In this document: positions 5,800 through 6,161 of the stretch, piece after piece
Numbering within the stretch: position 1 is the stretch's first letter
Layout: each line of letters begins with the position of its first letter
Assembly (NCBI GenBank): GCA_047634015.1
Contig: JBLIDB010000274.1
Span: 1 to 6,161 of the forward strand
Source of the DNA: JAJRXG01 sp047634015
GTDB lineage: Bacteria; Bacteroidota; Bacteroidia; Chitinophagales; Saprospiraceae
DNA length: 6,161 bases
Reading direction: 5' to 3'
The notes under the pieces: model-generated
The model's database searches: none
Seen by the model: the letters and a program-made list of their open reading frames with translations, nothing else
What the model was told of the DNA's origin: nothing
Made by a program: the position numbers and the translations under genes

Positions 5800-6161
5800 C
5801 TAATCTCTTCCCATTAGCTGTAGCGCAAAATATAAGAACATAACAAGGGCGGAAAGCGCACTTGCCACATAGGTCATAGCAGCCCACCATAGCGCATCTT
5901 TCGCACCATCATATTCCGCTCCTTGGGTAGTTCCTGTATCATCGAGCCAAACCAATGCTCGTCTACTCGCATCAAATTCCACAGGAAGGGTTATAAACGA
6001 GAACAAGGCAGCCATACCAAAAGTTACCACAAGGAGCAACAGGAATATGTTTCCAAGGGCACCTGCCATTGAAGAACCAAATATGAAACCTATGAATAGA
6101 AATTGCTGTAATCTTGAAGAAGCTTGGACCGCAGGTACTAAAGCGGATCTAACCTTAAGCA
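5800..6161 (-). CDS. YugP-like membrane zinc metallopeptidase, C-terminal part (runs off window)
   Basis: The frame is open from the right edge (base 6159) to the stop at 5800-5802, giving 119 visible residues of a protein normally about 225-235 long. It begins LKVRSALVPAVQASSRLQQF, which in the family follows shortly after the HExxH zinc site. The catalytic motif itself is therefore beyond the window. A hydrophobic hairpin follows: FLFIGFIFGSSMAGALG, then NIFLLLLVVTFGMAALFSF. Next comes the family's hallmark TLPVEFDASRRAL, then a cytosolic or periplasmic stretch GAEYDGAKDALWWAAMTYVA, and a last membrane helix SALSALVMFLYFALQL ending in MGRD. The Met at 6069 is internal to this domain and is not the start. 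The family (neutral zinc metallopeptidase, Zn_peptidase_2) is a membrane-embedded peptidase of poorly known substrate. The gene is convergent with the 506-aa gene and shares its terminator. Confidence 0.88.
   Translation of the reverse strand, partial: LKVRSALVPAVQASSRLQQFLFIGFIFGSSMAGALGNIFLLLLVVTFGMAALFSFITLPVEFDASRRALVWLDDTGTTQGAEYDGAKDALWWAAMTYVASALSALVMFLYFALQLMGRD

Noticed and set aside
5678..5890. 70-codon minus-strand open frame spanning the terminator and the peptidase end
   Set aside because: It overlaps the firmly identified metallopeptidase C-terminus in another frame and reads through the terminator hairpin.
5800..6069. A free-standing 89-residue membrane protein starting at 6069
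   Set aside because: The frame stays open upstream to the window edge and encodes LKVRSALVPA, which belongs to the YugP-like family, so this Met is internal.

Overview
The window looks like chromosomal DNA of a Bacteroidota bacterium, probably a free-living or marine Cytophagia/Saprospiria-like lineage. The reasons are AT-rich DNA, start codons without purine-rich Shine-Dalgarno sites, a BBP2-type outer-membrane barrel beside an ammonium transporter, and a roughly 500-residue 'LIKSLTKAEKR' helical protein of a kind I associate with this phylum. The phylum call is an inference from protein style and synteny; no rRNA or other marker gene is present.

Layout. (1) 1-1056 (+) is a decayed segment. 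It holds the 3' part of an ISL3-like transposase broken by an in-frame TAA, followed directly by the wreck of a small two-helix potassium channel that still carries a perfect TVGYGD selectivity filter. (2) A near-perfect hairpin at 1059-1094 separates this from the convergent block on the minus strand. (3) 1182-4056 (-) is an ammonium-uptake cluster transcribed in the order PII signal protein (4056-3718), Amt ammonium channel (3685-2396), outer-membrane beta-barrel (2207-1182). PII and Amt are 32 nt apart and almost certainly co-transcribed. The barrel follows after 188 nt containing a striking structured element at 2259-2375. (4) 4057-4200 is a divergent intergenic region with a 13-bp palindrome and a possible promoter. 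(5) 4201-5721 (+) is a 506-residue helical, TPR-like protein of unknown function. (6) A hairpin at 5746-5779 separates it from the convergent C-terminal end of a YugP-like membrane zinc metallopeptidase, which runs off the right edge of the window (5800 to beyond 6161, minus strand).

How the genes work together. PII proteins bind and block Amt channels when cellular nitrogen is sufficient, so glnK-amt is a regulated inner-membrane ammonium-uptake unit. The barrel encoded next could provide the matching outer-membrane route; this is an inference from gene order. The 506-aa protein and the metallopeptidase have no evident link to it.

The most interesting non-coding feature is the amt/porin intergenic element. 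It is a 117-nt stretch closed by a 17-bp imperfect stem that pairs better as minus-strand RNA (a G.U wobble where the plus strand would have A.C). It contains an internal hairpin and is followed by a broken U tract. It could be a terminator or attenuator that sets the Amt:porin ratio, or the source of a small RNA. I saw no CRISPR array, tRNA, rRNA, phage gene or defence system.
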